From contig CM017567.1 of assembly GCA_007844125.1 (NCBI GenBank), positions 33,644,009 through 33,708,008 of the forward strand: DNA of 64,000 nt. The letters are read 5' to 3'. Both the position numbers and the translations under genes were made by a program. Below are positions 46,297 to 61,200 of this stretch, one piece after another; position 1 is the stretch's first letter; every line of letters starts with the position of its first letter. Source of the DNA: Sinonovacula constricta. Its lineage: Eukaryota; Mollusca; Bivalvia; Cardiida; Solecurtidae. Under the pieces are notes generated by a model. That model saw nothing but the letters and a program-made list of their open reading frames with translations. It did not search any database and had not been told where the DNA came from.

Positions 46297-49200
46297 ATCA
46301 ATTGAATACCAAAATCCGTTGTAGCTCTTTTTGAAATGGGACGCCTACTTCTGTAATTTAAAATGCTTACAGCAAAAGCTGAATAATCGGCTGCTAGTTT
46401 CAACTTGTTAAACGTAAAACTATGGAGATAAGAATAAAGATAAGAAAATAAGATCGGTTAACAAATAAATCGAAAATGGACAGCTGTAATAGGGAGGAAA
46501 CACTGACTTGTGTGTCAGAATTCAGGAAAAGCAGATTATTGACATAACATGATGAGGTCAGTGGTAGTTGTACGTCAACTGCTGCCAATTATCTTCACGG
46601 TTGCCAGTCATTACTGTGATCACTGACATGACTTCTTAGCTTATATTGTCCGACCATCGCCAGGGCGAATGAGATAAAATCATGGATGTAAGTAGGCTTA
46701 AACAGGCATAGTCCGTAACAAAACTGCCCGAAAGATATTCAGCTCAGTATGGTATTCACTGGCAACTCCTCCTTCAAGCTGTCTTCGTCAGTGTATATGT
46801 AAATAGTGTTTGCAATGCAAATGAAATAAGGCAAGACACTGTTGAATGAAAGTATGTATTTTTGGTAATATTATAACTATTATCTTTGCTTGATCGTGTC
46901 AGGGTAGCAAGACAATATGTAAATAGTCATTGTGGTCGCTGGGAGCATTAAACGATGATAAGCACATTATACACCGATTATGCAACATTGGTTGTACATT
47001 CTTTCATGACAGCAGGCGTTATATAATGTTCATAATTCATACTCCAGAACGTGTTTTCCACATAACCATTTTGAATCACGAGTTGCTTGCCTATAAAATA
47101 GAAAGCACTAATTAAATCAACTATTTTTTATCTGATACATATATTTGACGACAAATTACACGAATTACCATAATATTTTTCGCCATCAAGTAAACACGTA
47201 TTATCGTAAATATACGAATCACTCTTAAGCTATTTCCAGTGTATTACATGATTTTTGAGTTTCTATCAGACTAAGTAACATTTTAGAGTTGAAACATAAA
47301 TTCACTATTTTAATCCAAGCAAAGCGATGTCTTTACTAAAAAAAGTGAAGTGTATTTGTATCAACATTTGTGTTCGATGTTCAAGAACATCATAGAGTAA
47401 AGAATCGTACCTGTTTTCAGATATCAAGATTCCTTGATCTTAGTCAAAAAACAATAGCAGATGTACCAATGAAACTACTTCTAATTTATTATATTTATGT
47501 TGTTTCCATATTTACATTGTTCTTTTAGATGTTAAACTGAAAAATCAAATCGGAACGCCCCGAAGATTCACAAATGAATACACTTTTTGATGTATTACCA
47601 GAAAACCCCGCGAAAATAAAGTTTAACATGCCGTTGTTTATGACATCATCAAGACAACAAAAACACATATTTTGTTATCTCTACTGAACATGTTGAATAA
47701 CTAACTAGGCGTGGACTGTTTAACTTAATAAATGAAATTTTAGAGCATGAAATAATTTTATTTACTAAAACTGTAACTTTATTAAGAACTTATATGGCCT
47801 ATTCTTTTCCAGCGAATCGTGATACTTGAATATCATTCCACCAGTAACATCCGAGAGATGATTGTCCCAAGGACAGAATAACCACACGAGTTCCGATTTG
47901 CTGAACAATCAGTATACTAGACAACATATACAGAAGCTATTTGCGACATTTCAAAATGATGTATCTCAAACCAACAACGATTATCTTTATTTAATGCAAT
48001 GCACGCGCATATCGAAATCCATTTTATGTCGAAGTCGCACACTGAGAAAAGATGTCGATCTAGATACAATGCATTTCGAGAAGATTTATTTTATTTAAAA
48101 TTGACACTTTAAAGACAATTTCAATGTAAATTTAGTTACATTGATAACACAGTCTTCGGCAACAATTGAGATTTTATCGAAAATATGCTTAAAACATCGT
48201 CATTCTATTTAGGAATTGCATATAGTAACTATTTAATTTATAATCGAAATCTCTCTATGTCTCTCTGTCTCTCTGTCTGTATCTTTGTCTGTCTGTCTGT
48301 TTCTCTCTCACTCTCTTTCTCTCTCTCTCTCACTCTAACTTATTGAATATTAACATGTGGAAACAATAAATAATCTTTTTTATTAAAATTACAATTTTAC
48401 AAAGGACATTGCCGTGTTTTAGCTACGTAGCCTTTAGGTTTACGACGCGGGTTTTGCAAACCTTTTCGGAGTGTCACGTGAAGATTATTAGAATAAAGTA
48501 AAAATCTACTGGGACTATTACTAATGTCTGCCATTTTGCTGTTTATCTGTGAAATGAAGGTCAAGGGTTTTTGACGCACCATAATGCCGCGAAAAAAAAA
48601 TAGACGCGTAGATTTCTTTAGGTAATTTGTAAACAATCGTAACAACAACAACAAACAAACACGTTTTAACTTAAACCAGTAAATGATGTAGACGCGTGCT
48701 TTAAAGTCAGAAGTTTTTTATATTACATGCAGTAGATAACTGCTTTTTTAAAATATTAAATTATTTACGAACTGAAAAATACTTTAGGCTTTTCAAGATT
48801 ATCTGAATTTATTTAGCAAATGAGACATTCTATGTCGTCTTTCAAGTGATAGCATACTTTAAAATAATGAAACACATATCAATTAATTACATCTAATACA
48901 ACATTTCTTTATCTGTTTAGTTATAAATGATAATCTGTCTTAGAGATAACATTTTACCATATGATCTCGATCCTTTTCAGTTCAATAAACCAAATTACAT
49001 ATTTTGTTATCAGGTATATCAGGCTGTTTTATCACCTTGTTTAGTAAATGTACTTAAACGGTAAAATGCAACGCGCTCGAGTATAACCTAATATATTAAA
49101 ATGATTTACAAGACAATCGCATACACAATTTGATGTTAAAGACACATCACGCTTGGTTGAGATATTATATACATGGAACAATACAGTTACAACATTGGCA

Positions 49201-49974
49201 CGGCCGAACGGTCGGTAGAGGACCTCCTGCGGTACCTTAAGCGGGTTTGAGGAGCGTTCTAAACATGACCTAAATGTTTTTCTTAGGACAAAAGTATAAA
49301 TTAAGTATGCCCAAGGCGAGATATATATCAATGAGCACCAGCATTAGGAGTAAATAACTGAGCAAAGTATACAAGTTATAAACATATAAAGCGTGGCGGA
49401 AAGTTTGGTCTTTAAACATATGCGAAAACTGGCATTGTTGTCGTAAAACAAGTTAAACTGTATGCATTATTACTACTTATGTTTGTAATGAATACGCGCT
49501 ATTAAATCGAACATTATACAATTCTGATCATACATCTATTGACGAAATAGTAATGACAATGTTAAACTTTTGTTGTTAAGGAGATATTAGTCACATAGAA
49601 GCAACCTCGGGCTTAGCAAAAGGGTTAACTGGCTCGCAGTGATTCAAATGGCCATTTACCGATTTCTGCACATGTTACTTACACAAACGTCTGAAGGACA
49701 TGTGGACTGGCCTAGAGTGGCTCTATTTACAGCATTTCCAATTTCGCCTTTAATCTATCTTGTCCCTCGAAAACCAATCACGGCTTCAGCTCAGATAATT
49801 AGATAATAATGGAAATCTGTTTTTAAGGTTTGTAGAATATCAACGCCTTGTTGTCCACCGACATTAGCTTTGATTTAAGAGCAAATGACATACGCAGGAG
49901 CCTGTCCATATTACGTCGCACGCCCAAAATGTTGTAGATAATCAGTTTACGGCAATTATAACTTCATTTCTGCT
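46297..49974. other. Gene-poor block
   Basis: Holds the CT tract at 48249-48343. An 85-codon minus-strand frame at 48397-48654 ends in a basic peptide but has no recognisable domain. About 49600-49900 is less AT-rich but frames are closed. Confidence 0.45.
48249..48343. repeat. CT-rich tract
   Basis: CTCTCTGTCT and (TCTG)n pass into (CT)n over about 95 bp. Confidence 0.92.
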
Positions 49975-50050
49975 CCCCCTCTCTCTCTTTCTCCCCCCTC
50001 TCTTTCTCTCTCTCTCTCTCTCTCTGTCTCTTTCTCTCTGTATGTGTGTT

Positions 50051-50081
<31 letters not shown>

Positions 50082-50083
50082 GG

Positions 50084-50128
<45 letters not shown>
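49975..50128. repeat. (CT)n-(GA)n inverted microsatellite pair
   Basis: A (CT)n arm at 49975-50039 and a (GA)n arm at 50051-50128 flank an 11-bp spacer GTATGTGTGTT. Each arm has a C6 or G6 interruption at a mirrored place, so the arms are inverted copies rather than chance neighbours. Confidence 0.92.
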
Positions 50129-50129
<1 letters not shown>

Positions 50130-51351
50130 CAACGTAGAACAGCTTGATTGCACACTTTCAGCATGTTTCTGACAATTGAACCTCTTTGGCATTTTGAAAG
50201 GAAATTTAAAGGAACTCTCTAGATGGGTGACATGGCCTTAATACTCTATGTCGTAATTTATTGTATTTACAACTTGTTTGATAATGTGCCATAGGAACCA
50301 TAGGGTTATGGTCAGTATGTTTGAAGAATTCGAAAGAAAGTTCATAAAAGGCAAATTGAGTGTAACTTTATCTGTTGTAATTTTATCTGCTTGTAAATGT
50401 GACACTCTTCGAACTGTGAAGCTAAGTATACCACAAAATGCGTTTACATGATATAATTGAGAAGATATTGTTATTATTTCCTTAACATGACTAGTATAGG
50501 CACAATATGGATTCGACTATTGAGAAATCAATATTTACTTTTAAAGATTGCAGATTGAATATCATCTGAATAAATCAATCATCACCATTCGGGACCTTTA
50601 CGATGTCACACAAATAGTGTATATAAGACGTTCTGAACAGTTCAAGTCTTAATGCAATTTGCCAGAGTTGAGACGCACACCAGAGCCCGTCATATTTCCT
50701 GACTGAAGTTATCTTCGTAGGGCCTGTTTATTTTTTACAATGATTTTGATAAATGAACGTACATATGATCTTCAGGTAGAAAAATTGCCTATCAACACCA
50801 TTAACGCCATGATTTCGTTGATGGGAACTTTAGGGAAAACACTATTTAGACTGGCAAGTGTAAGATAGAAGAGGAAAGAACATTTTTGTAGCAAATGTAT
50901 CTTACTTATTTGAATTGAAATTTATATATTGGTATGTAATATTTATATATATTGTGTCTAATAACTATGTATGTGTGTGTGCTTTGGACTTAATAATTCT
51001 GCACACATTTAAATGAGGGCATTTGTTCATGATTATAACTTATACAATAAGCATCTAACGTACAATTCGAAAATCAGCAGTAGCATCAATATACACAGAC
51101 AATATAAAACAGATTAAATTCTACGAGTTACAAAGGCAGCTTCTTTGTACGATCAAAGCAATACTTAAGCAACATGGTGAACAACTTCTGTAGTATTTGA
51201 ATATAGCCAATAGTGTAAACTGTCACAAGTTATCCGTCTAGTAATGTGAGCGACATTTTATGTACATATAGACATATGGCCGAATCAAATACGTTTTATA
51301 TTGAAATGTGTCATTTATTTTTTGTTAGTAATTGTATTATTAAATATAAGT
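50129..51351. other. Unassigned AT-rich sequence
   Basis: Nothing recognised. Confidence 0.5.
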
Positions 51352-51500
51352 GCCTTGGAACGGTCAGAAACCAAAAGGGACCGTCTGGTAGGTATTAACC
51401 GGTTTAAAGAGTTTTATGTTGCGTTTCTCAAATGAAATTAATGCAAGGATAAACAAAGGAACCTGGTCTATTTGAAGCAAAACTGTCTAAGAGATGCCAT
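51352..51500 (-). repeat. Dispersed repeat C2/C1 head fragment
   Basis: TGCCTTGGAACGGTCAG, AAAAGGGACCGTCTGG and AACCGGTTTAAAGAG parallel 41985-42050. GTTTCTCAAATG follows in both. Confidence 0.45.
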
Positions 51501-51621
51501 GTTCGTATGTGTTATGACGTCATTAAACATAATGATGTAATCAAAAAATTGGAAAATATTTGTCCTATTGGAAAAAAACTACACATCATTGATGATTCAA
51601 ATGAAATTAAAGTTCTATGAG

Positions 51622-51880
51622 CATCGCAATACATATTAATTTAAAAACAACAACAACAACAACACAACAACAACGAACAGGACAAAGGTATCCACATGCA
51701 AACCAGATGTATACGTTGTAACAAATACTTGACTATACAGTAAACAATTAGAGCATACATTGTTGGTATTTTTGACTTTGAATTCCTGTTTAAGATTCCC
51801 CTTATGCAGACAATGAGCAAGTCGTCTAAATATTTAACATTTTAAATAATGTATTAACATATAAAATACTGACTTCATTA
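51622..51880. repeat. Dispersed repeat K, copy 1
   Basis: It shares with 54983-55220 the blocks ACAACAACACAACAACAACG, GTAAACAATTAGAGCATACA, TTGAATTCCTGTTTAAGATT, ACAATGAGCAAGTCGTCTAA and ATATAAAATACTGACTTCAT at high identity. Confidence 0.75.
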
Positions 51881-54800
51881 TGATGTCATTCATGATATAT
51901 ACATTCTTGAATTCATATATTTTTTTAATTTATTCCTATTTTATTTTGTTCATCCCGTCATTTTTGTTGCTACATTTGGGACCATCTTCAACCACAGAAG
52001 GAGAAGTGGCAATCAACAGTTTATTACTAATAAAATATTATACAATTAGTACAATATAGTATCGAACATGATAATTATTTTCACAAACACAATGTGTTTA
52101 CATAAACTATTAAACATACTATGTTTTCCATTGTCAACGTTTGTGTTAAAATATCCAACTACACTAAATACACCATATCTATTTTGTTTCTCTCTGAACG
52201 CTTAGATTATTAAGGCAACACAAGAAAGATAAAACACTGTACAGTTCTTGTAAGAATTTGCACAGTAAACTATCGATTTAAATGTTTTTTATATCATTCT
52301 TTCTTTACCTATTTTCTTTCCCAAAACATCGCGTCTAACTCATTACAGCCGGAAAGAAGAGCGCCTTATAGTTTGATGGCAACATTGTATTTATCTCCAT
52401 TGACTTCATTAAATATTCATTGGACCAAATCCATAAAGCCATACTTACTCATGATGAAAATATGGAATCGAGAAAACCAATTTAAAACTACAAATATATA
52501 ACAGAAGAAGTATTGAAAAATATCTCTTTTGACTTGACCTGAATAAACTGATAAGCCCTGGTTGTATCTGGTTATTTCTTGAATTTAGGTGTTTTTGCAG
52601 CTGTTTGTTATACCTTTCTTGTCTTGAACACTTTTAAAAATATGAAATACAAATATATTACAAGATGTTATTAGTATAATTACATTATGCAATATATTAA
52701 TTAGCGTAAAACAATGGCATACACATGCGTGCTAAAGGCCAAAGTGGCAGGAGCATGAAGAAAAGGCATTGCACAAATTAAGCAAATAAACAACGGATGC
52801 CAATTTGAAATTGTCTGGCAGCAAAAAAATTGATGCTTTAATCGTTTTAGAGAGCTCTCGCATTGCATTTCCTGAGGGTTATTCTAAAAGGCAAACAGTA
52901 AATTTAAAAGATCCACAACAGTTGTAACAAATCCGTTCAAACGTCAATGCATATTAAGGGTAGGTAAGTGCATATTTTGGAAATGAGAAAACTGCCATTA
53001 TGTAAAACGAGTTTGCTTATCATGTCTTGTCATTAAAGGAATAGAACGTTTACTATTAGAAAAGTTAACTAGAAATACATGTGCCACGATCTTGTAGCTG
53101 CATGGGCCTGTCTACATAGTATTCCGGATAAAATATCATAAAACAGGAATACAAGATTTCTGCCTTTTCACTGAACTTAAATATAAACAGCTCCTACAAT
53201 AAAAGAGACATCCCTTTCTTAATACTATGTTTAAGCTATAGTAGCGATATAAATTTCACTCTAGAAATAAGGCTGAACAATGTCTTTTGTATACATATTG
53301 AATTCTGATAAAAATTGCCATACGAAAGATCGTTACTAGTTTTTACCATATCAATCGAGAAAATAATTTAATCAATCGTTTGGTATATGTTGCAATACTC
53401 ATAGGACTTTGTCATATATTCTTATTCATGATCACAACAATGTTACTTGTGCAGTGTGGCGGTCGTAAAGAATCTCCCCGTGCATGTAATCTATGTTGTC
53501 ATTTAATTCATCCTATAAGGATTGTTACGTGTATTTCCTTCATTCTTCATTCTGATGCTATGTTTGCGTCCAAATTTTCCGAAATTAAACAAGGATAGAT
53601 ACATCTAGAACGAAATATTTAAATTCATATCTAATCAAAAGAAACAAGTTTAGGGAATTGGTGATATAGTGTCTCACGTCATCGTACAGTTGGAACATAC
53701 TTTATTACCAAATATGTTTTAATAAACAAACTATGTACATTAACCAGCAAAACGGCATAGGAAAACGGATTGAGTTACAAGCTCTTAAACTTAGATTAAA
53801 CTTCTTCCGAGTAAGTTTAGACTTTTGGAAGGAGCTGAATTAGTGAACGATCGGCATGCCTTAACAGGCCGAAGGTTATTGCACATGTGTTTCATTGAAT
53901 TTAAACTGTTTAATTGACATTAAATGCCCTTATTATAGGATCTTGTCCAGTCATGCCACCTTCGGATTAAGCTAAGAATCCGGAATATTTAAAACCAGAA
54001 TCACTGTTACGAACGACGGAAATAACTGCAATCGGAAATAATTGAATACTTTTTGTCATTTTGATATTTTTAGTTATTTACTAGGGACTAACTTTGTTAA
54101 ATACTTTGATATTGAAAAGTAAAGGGTGATTGTTTCTGCATGAACGATGTGTGTAATCATAAGAAATGGCAAAACACTTTACATTAAAATGCTTATTTTT
54201 AAAGGTACCAGTCTGTTCTTCCTTATTCTATTTTATTATCAAGAATGTCTTGTAGGCCATAACGCCCTCATAAACATAAATATAAACATAAATATCCATA
54301 AACAAGATTTTATCCGTATTGCCAACTGATTTGCAGTAGACATTTAGTTCATAAATCAAAAGACACAGTATTGACGTAGTTTTACTTCATTTGCACGACA
54401 TAGAAACTGGATGTTTCTGAGATTATAAGAGTATAAGTTATTAATCCGACTAAATGTATTTACGTTTGATCACATTTGAACTTCAGACCATCTAATTATT
54501 TTGAAAAACATAATGTAAAAGAAGAATTCTTTCTTTGACACTAATTGATTTTAAAATTTGGCATGATGCATTAAATCTTTCAAAAACACTAACCTATGAT
54601 ATTTTATTTTAAAGTGTTGTAAATGTCATTCTTTTAACACCAAAGTTAGCACCATGCTGTGAGATAACATCTGGAATATTGGTTAGATTATTATAAACAG
54701 AAATGTCATAGGTGAAGATGTCATAAAACAAGTAGTCCCACTCGATGAACACAGGCTCACTGAGCTGAAATTACCTAGTAATGCTCTATCCCCTCTTCTT

Positions 54801-54964
54801 CCCTGATAATTCTGCAACCTGAGTCTGTGTCCAGCTGGCTAGACACAGCCCATCCCATTCCTCCCCCCACCCCACCAGCCTGCCAATTTCATCCCAGTAT
54901 GAAACCAGATAAGGTCACACACCAATTTTCAATGCTTTTAAACTGAGACAAACATAAGTATATG
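51881..54964. other. Unassigned AT-rich sequence between the two K repeats
   Basis: Apart from the C2 tail fragment at 53370 and a C-rich patch at about 54860-54885, nothing is recognised. Confidence 0.5.
53370..53412 (+). repeat. Dispersed repeat C2 tail fragment
   Basis: GGTATATGTTGCAATACTCA followed by TAGGACTTTG matches the tail block of family C2. The downstream open stretch to 53598 is not recognised. Confidence 0.4.
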
Positions 54965-54982
54965 TTACTCGGAATTTGCAGT

Positions 54983-55217
54983 GCATACTAATTATAACTA
55001 AAAAACAACAACACAACAACAACGAACAGAACAAAGGTATTCGAATACAAACCAAGTTGTAACAAATACGTGACTATTCAGTAAACAATTAGAGCATACA
55101 TTGTTGGTGTTTTTACTTTGAATTCCTGTTTAAGATTCCCCTTATGGAGACAATGAGCAAGTCGTCTAAATATGTAACGTTTTGAATCATGTATTAACAT
55201 ATAAAATACTGACTTCA
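54983..55217. mobile_element. Dispersed repeat K, copy 2, flanked by an 18-bp direct repeat
   Basis: The 235-bp segment matches 51622-51880 nearly throughout. It is bracketed by perfect copies of TTACTCGGAATTTGCAGT at 54965-54982 and 55218-55235, as a target-site duplication would be. No coding potential, no clear terminal inverted repeats, and only a short A/C-rich end. Confidence 0.68.
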
Positions 55218-55235
55218 TTACTCGGAATTTGCAGT

Positions 55236-58200
55236 AATTGGCGCCCGCCGACATAAATAAAATGTTGGTAAAAATAATATAGTAACACGCGTCAAATGGT
55301 TCATGGCTAAATATTTTCTTATAACTATTTACCTCACTCTAAGAGATATACGCGATTTAAAAGTATGTTATTTACAAGAGGTACGGTATTAACATATTTT
55401 CTTGAGTAAAATATTTCTAAGTTGGCCCTGGCGTTTATATATTTTTAATAGATCGCGATGCAATTGCAGGTTGCTGTCGTTTAACTTGGGCGATCAACGT
55501 ATTAAAAAGAATTGAACACAAATGTGGTAATATTTATGTGTGAGACATCCTTTTAAAGAGAGAATGAATGAGACTTGGTCCAGACATGTTTTTTCAGTGA
55601 TCAGTTTTTAACGTACACCTTAAATTATCTACACGTGTTTTACTAGAAACGTCGGTATTGCAGATTTAATGAATAATTTGCCTCTTGTTTGCCGCAAAAC
55701 ACAAATTATATAAAAAGCTTTTACAAGCTTTTAAAATTAGCCGTAAATTTCCCTTATTTCTTTCTATTGCTTAAAATAAATACATTTTAGCAAAGTATAG
55801 ATTTTATTCCGTGCTAACAGATATGTATGTATATAGTTTTCATTTGAATCTTTATGAACACATGTACCATACACTTAAATGTTTTTAAATAATTTTGAAT
55901 TTTGAGGATCTTAACCACACAATCCTGTCTCAAAAGTCCATGTATTAAGAACGCCTTACTAGACGGAGCTAACTATGTGTTTATAAAAACATGCTCAAAC
56001 TTTAAAAACTACATAGTAAAACAGGGTCTAAAACAAAAAGCAATTATTGATCTAATATACGTTTAAACTTTTTGAGAATGGAACGTAAAACGTGTAACTG
56101 CTTGACAATATAGGTATTGAACGTCATTATCTAGTAAAGGGTGTAAACATCAAAGTATGTTAATCAGACGAATACAGATTGTCCATCTTTGTTAATAGTT
56201 TTATAATTAAAAAGCTCTTGTACTTTTAACATTTCCTGCCTATCATTTTAAGTTTATGCATTTAAATTTTCTTTTTATCACACATTAACAATACCTCTAT
56301 TATTCTTTTAAACAAAAACCAAAATATATATCAGCCACTAGCTATTCAACCACATTACTCAATTTCGCGGACATTAACGGAACAGGAACCATATTTTGCC
56401 CTATATTCTTTAGTCTTTAAAGACAGAATGGCGAGTTCAATTTCCGTTTACAATCATACCAATCTAGATGCGCCACCAATTTCGCTAACCAATTAGATTT
56501 TGATCACTATGGTTAACCAAGTCTGGCTCGAAGTCTCCAATGCAGTTATAGCTCTGCTGTGTATTATTAGCCAACTTATGGGAATTCTAAATGGTGGAAC
56601 TATTGTACAGAGTAGTTTTGTTTAATTTACGACCTAGAATTTCTAAGTTCTAAACACCATATGTGGACGTACGTATCAAAATATAAGACAAGCTCTACAA
56701 ATTCTAGCGGTATGTTTTAGTCTGCTCAGGTATTGATTCGTTAATAGTCTGAGTATTTAGTATACCCCTTCATATTTTTTTTATAAAATCTTTTGAGAAA
56801 AAAAAATAGACTTATTTCTGATAATAGACAAATAATAGCTTTAGTTTAAAATAGCAGCAAGAGGACGTTGTCTCTGGTAAATATACATATAATAAGATTA
56901 TGTAATTATGTAAAGCTTTACTTATTGGAAAAAAAAATCTAAAGGGATGAATAAAAGACTCTGAGTAAATACAACAACAACAACAAAAATACAAGAAACC
57001 TCGCCATAACACATAATTTGTATTGTAATAATAGTAATTGTTCTAAGGTTTCATTACTATTTTCAGAGGATAACACTTAGATTTTAATGCTAACACTTCA
57101 CATTCCAAAATGTTTTTGTGTTTCAACGTCTGGTAGTATAAACGAGTATGTATTCAATTCAATTTCGATGATTTGCAATTTAAATGCATTGAAGGATCTG
57201 CGGAAAGAACATACACATATTTACCTCGAACTCGTCTTGAAAATGTTCAATATCATTCCAATAAATGTTCAGGAATTCAAAAACAATCGACATTTATTTA
57301 TTCATTTATTCAATCCACGCCAAAATCGGCAAAGAGATATAGGTATCCGGATGTACCTACATTTAACTTTAAAATGACACTTAACTAACAACGTAGCCCA
57401 GACTCACCAATATTAATTATATGCAACGATGAACATATAATGCATTAAACTTCTTCAGGATAAACCGCCAAACAACCATATACAAAACCACTGAGGTACA
57501 CGTTTTATAATAAACACCATTTGCTATTTTGTCTTATGTAATGTAATCATTAAAATGCCATGTTACGCTACATTTTGTTAATTAACGTCATTTTTACATA
57601 TATTGTTTCGTTAGAGATCTACCGACTTTATAAAAAATATTTCATAGAAACATTTCCAGATTGCATGACCTTCACAAAGTTTAAAACATATCTCGATAAG
57701 AAGGTAATCAAAATAGGTAGCAATTATATAAAGGAACATAACTATACCCCCATTATATAATATTATTATCAAACTGTAACAGCTGGTCGTGAAGTATACA
57801 GTAATATAAGTTTCTCACAATATTTCAATACACATTTCATTATATTGTTTATATCAATTGCTAATTTTATTTTGGGACGAGAATCAACTGACATTCTAAG
57901 ACAGCCCGAGCAAATATCTGACTTACAACCAACTAACGTTAAGAAACAGAGAATAAATATCTAAAATGAGTAAGACAACATTGTCAATCTATCTTTATAA
58001 AAAATCTTCACCGAATGGAAAATGTGTCCTTATGTTGCACTGAAAAGAAACTTGCAAATGTGCCTTTCTCCGTCCTAAAGCTGTGTTTATTATTACTACT
58101 TCTCACTGTTGCTTTTGAGATTCCAGGGGTGATATAGTAACACTCAGTCACGGATATAAATAGTATAGAAATATAATTATGGACAAGTAGGTCAGTTATG

Positions 58201-61200
58201 TTGTGAATAATCTTATTTTGCATTACTACTTCCACATACATGAATAAAATATAAAGTAAAATAATTAATCTTTTTAACATCGTAAAAACGAGAATATATT
58301 ATATATCTTATTATATTGAAAGTATAGTTAAACTCATACTTGTATATAATATATTTGTATAATCGTACAAATTACAATTTCTTAAAATTGAAACATACGT
58401 TTATGACATTAATAATTATTGCTTAAGATTCGCACATATTTTTTTTTCCTATAAAGTTATCTTATAAACATCTCATTTTATAGATTAAAGATGTGCGTAA
58501 AGGTAATGATTAAGTGGGTAATATTTAACATATATTAAATATTTAAAATGAACAGAATTTCTACACATTTGATAATCTAATATGTGAATGAAAATATTTT
58601 ATTGACAACAAATTAGGTTGATTTGTTACTTATTTTGTCTTTTGTCTGAGCATGCTTAATTAAGACAATGTGATTTTGTTCCTGGTTACAAATTAGAAAA
58701 AGAAAACACTTTAACCAGAAAATCATTACAACTTTAGCTTGTATACACCATATTACGTATAATGTTCCTAACCTGCCTACAGCTAGTTTTGAGGACGGTA
58801 AAATGACTACTAATTTCTAGCTAAACAACACTATCTAATGATGTTTTATATTTTTCAATTTATAGTGACTAAACAAAACTGTCCAACATGTTTTATATAA
58901 ATTGTTAAAAATCAGGCTAACGTCAGACGATACGGCAAAAAATAATTCTCCATAACCCTAAATGCGAAGTTCTTCAATGAGCATACACGCCATTTAAATG
59001 AGAGTACAGGTACAATAATAATGAGACTTGCAACTACAGTACTGAATTTACAAAAGTTCTTTACCTTCTTAAATATACGAGTAAGCAACATCGAGGTTTC
59101 AATAATGTTATTGCCACAAACAATGAAGTTGTAAGCTTCATTAAAATCCATGCGGATTTCAAATACATCAGCATAACTTTGACTAATTTGTATCGGTTCT
59201 AGATCCATATAGGTTAGGAAGAGGAACATTGTTCGTGTATTTGTATATCACTAATGATCTCCAAAATCTTTTCATAACTGATGAATACTTGATTTGATTT
59301 AGTTGGCTTTCGAATATGAGCATCTTTCCATATTGCTACATGTATCTCTGATTCTCCATCATGTCCATATACTAAAGGATTTTGACAATAGGCAGACAGA
59401 CATACGTATTTTGTTATACATATAACTTGAAATTATTCCAGATGGTCGTTGTAAACAATGAAAAGAACGAAAAAAAAAAAACAAGAAAAAAAAATGATAT
59501 GTCACATGGAAAACATATATGCAAAAGTTGAACAGCAGGAACATGAGATGACAAGACCCGCGCTAAGGGCGGATTAGATTCAGTTCGTCAAATTATAGTC
59601 ACACTAACAACTATAGAAAGAACAAAGAACCTTTAATTTATACACACGAATGAAGCATAAACATAAAACTATTTCAAATTAAAAAGTTGATTTATTAATT
59701 TGTTTCCAAAAGTACTATCATGTTTTCTAAAGCATCTTACAAACACAGTATTAATCCATTTCGTTAAATGAATACAATGTCGAGCAAGTTAAATTATCTG
59801 AGACTGTCATTGTCTTATAACATTAAAACATTATATTGGATGTTAAATAAATAAAGGTAACGTTGGTAATCATTTGTCTTATAATTAAGCTTCGGATCAG
59901 TGCATTTGAGGGAAACGATTAGCAAGTGATATATCTTCATAGCATGCACCATACGTTGTTTTTTTACTCCTAAATGTATGCAATGATTGAAAACTTACCC
60001 CAGATGATAACTTTGAACTTTTCGTAAATTGTTAGATTCGTAAAGGAATTCAAAGGAAAACTATGTGATTACCTCTGAACGAGTCATGAATTAGCCCTGG
60101 GGCTAGCCGAATGCCTTGTTGGCTGATCGGAGAAGCCGGCCAATATTTTTACGTATCAAACCCATGAAAGTCGCCGCTAGGTGACTTATGCTTAACACTC
60201 GAGAACGACATTTTTAACAAACAAAGGCTGCGTTTAAATAAATGATAATATTCATTCATATGCAGGGTAGAATAAAATTAACCTAATAGTAAATACATTA
60301 AGACAACGAGTAATATAATTTGAAAATTGGTTTAGAAAGCAGGCATGCGAAATTATAGAAAATATACATGCACATATTGTAACACAGAACACCATATACA
60401 CTTAATATTCATCTATGCAGAGTTGTAATTATTTTAACAACGGTAAAATACTACTTCAGGAATGTTGACATCGCTGCCAGCGCGACTTTAATGGTCTTAG
60501 GCAAAGTAAAAACACTTTGTGTTTTGATGTAACGGTGAATGTTAAAAGCGTATGTTGCGGATATTTAGTTTACCTTGTGGATTGCCATAAAAAGATGGGT
60601 CTATAGCACAACTGCAGATAAATGCTTGTACATAGAAACGTAAACAACAACTTACCTGTCACATTGTATTAAAGTTTAATTTCTTTTTTCGGACATTTCT
60701 TTAGGTCCCCATTCGAAACCAATATTTCTTAACCACAAGAGTCAATGGTCTGTGCAGAGTAAATAACCGTATCAAGTTAATTATAGAACCTGTATGAGTA
60801 TTCCTCTTTTTGCTACCGTCGTTACAGTTTGTCAATACAGGAACCAAATATACTGAAATGGATTCATTAGAGTAATGATGACACTGTATTAGTTACAAAT
60901 TAACAAATTCCAAATGAAAAAATTAAAACAAGGGCCAGATCACATTTACAATTATTTAGCGGATTGTTTCTGTTGCGTGTAGTATTTTTCGATCTGAGAC
61001 AGTACACTTCTCTTTGCACAATAATGTTGAACTCTCATTGCCTGAGAGAATCCTTTAAATATGTTTTGTGAGACAGTTAAAATTGTCAGTTTTCATTACG
61101 AAAATTGATCATTTCAGCCAAAGGGAAAACAGTCGAAAACTTAACGTTATACACAATGTCTTTGGGTTTTAACATGCCAGCAATTTTAACCTGCCGAAAT

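Noticed and set aside
48397..48654. 85-codon minus-strand frame with a basic C-terminus
   Set aside because: No domain or splice context and no second exon nearby.
57560..57760. 66-codon frame resembling a transposase fragment
   Set aside because: The resemblance is only to general Lys/Tyr-rich composition; no catalytic motif or terminal repeats are seen.
58912..59229. 105-codon minus-strand frame as a hypothetical gene
   Set aside because: AT-rich, no recognised domain, no promoter or splice evidence; length is possible by chance in 64 kb.
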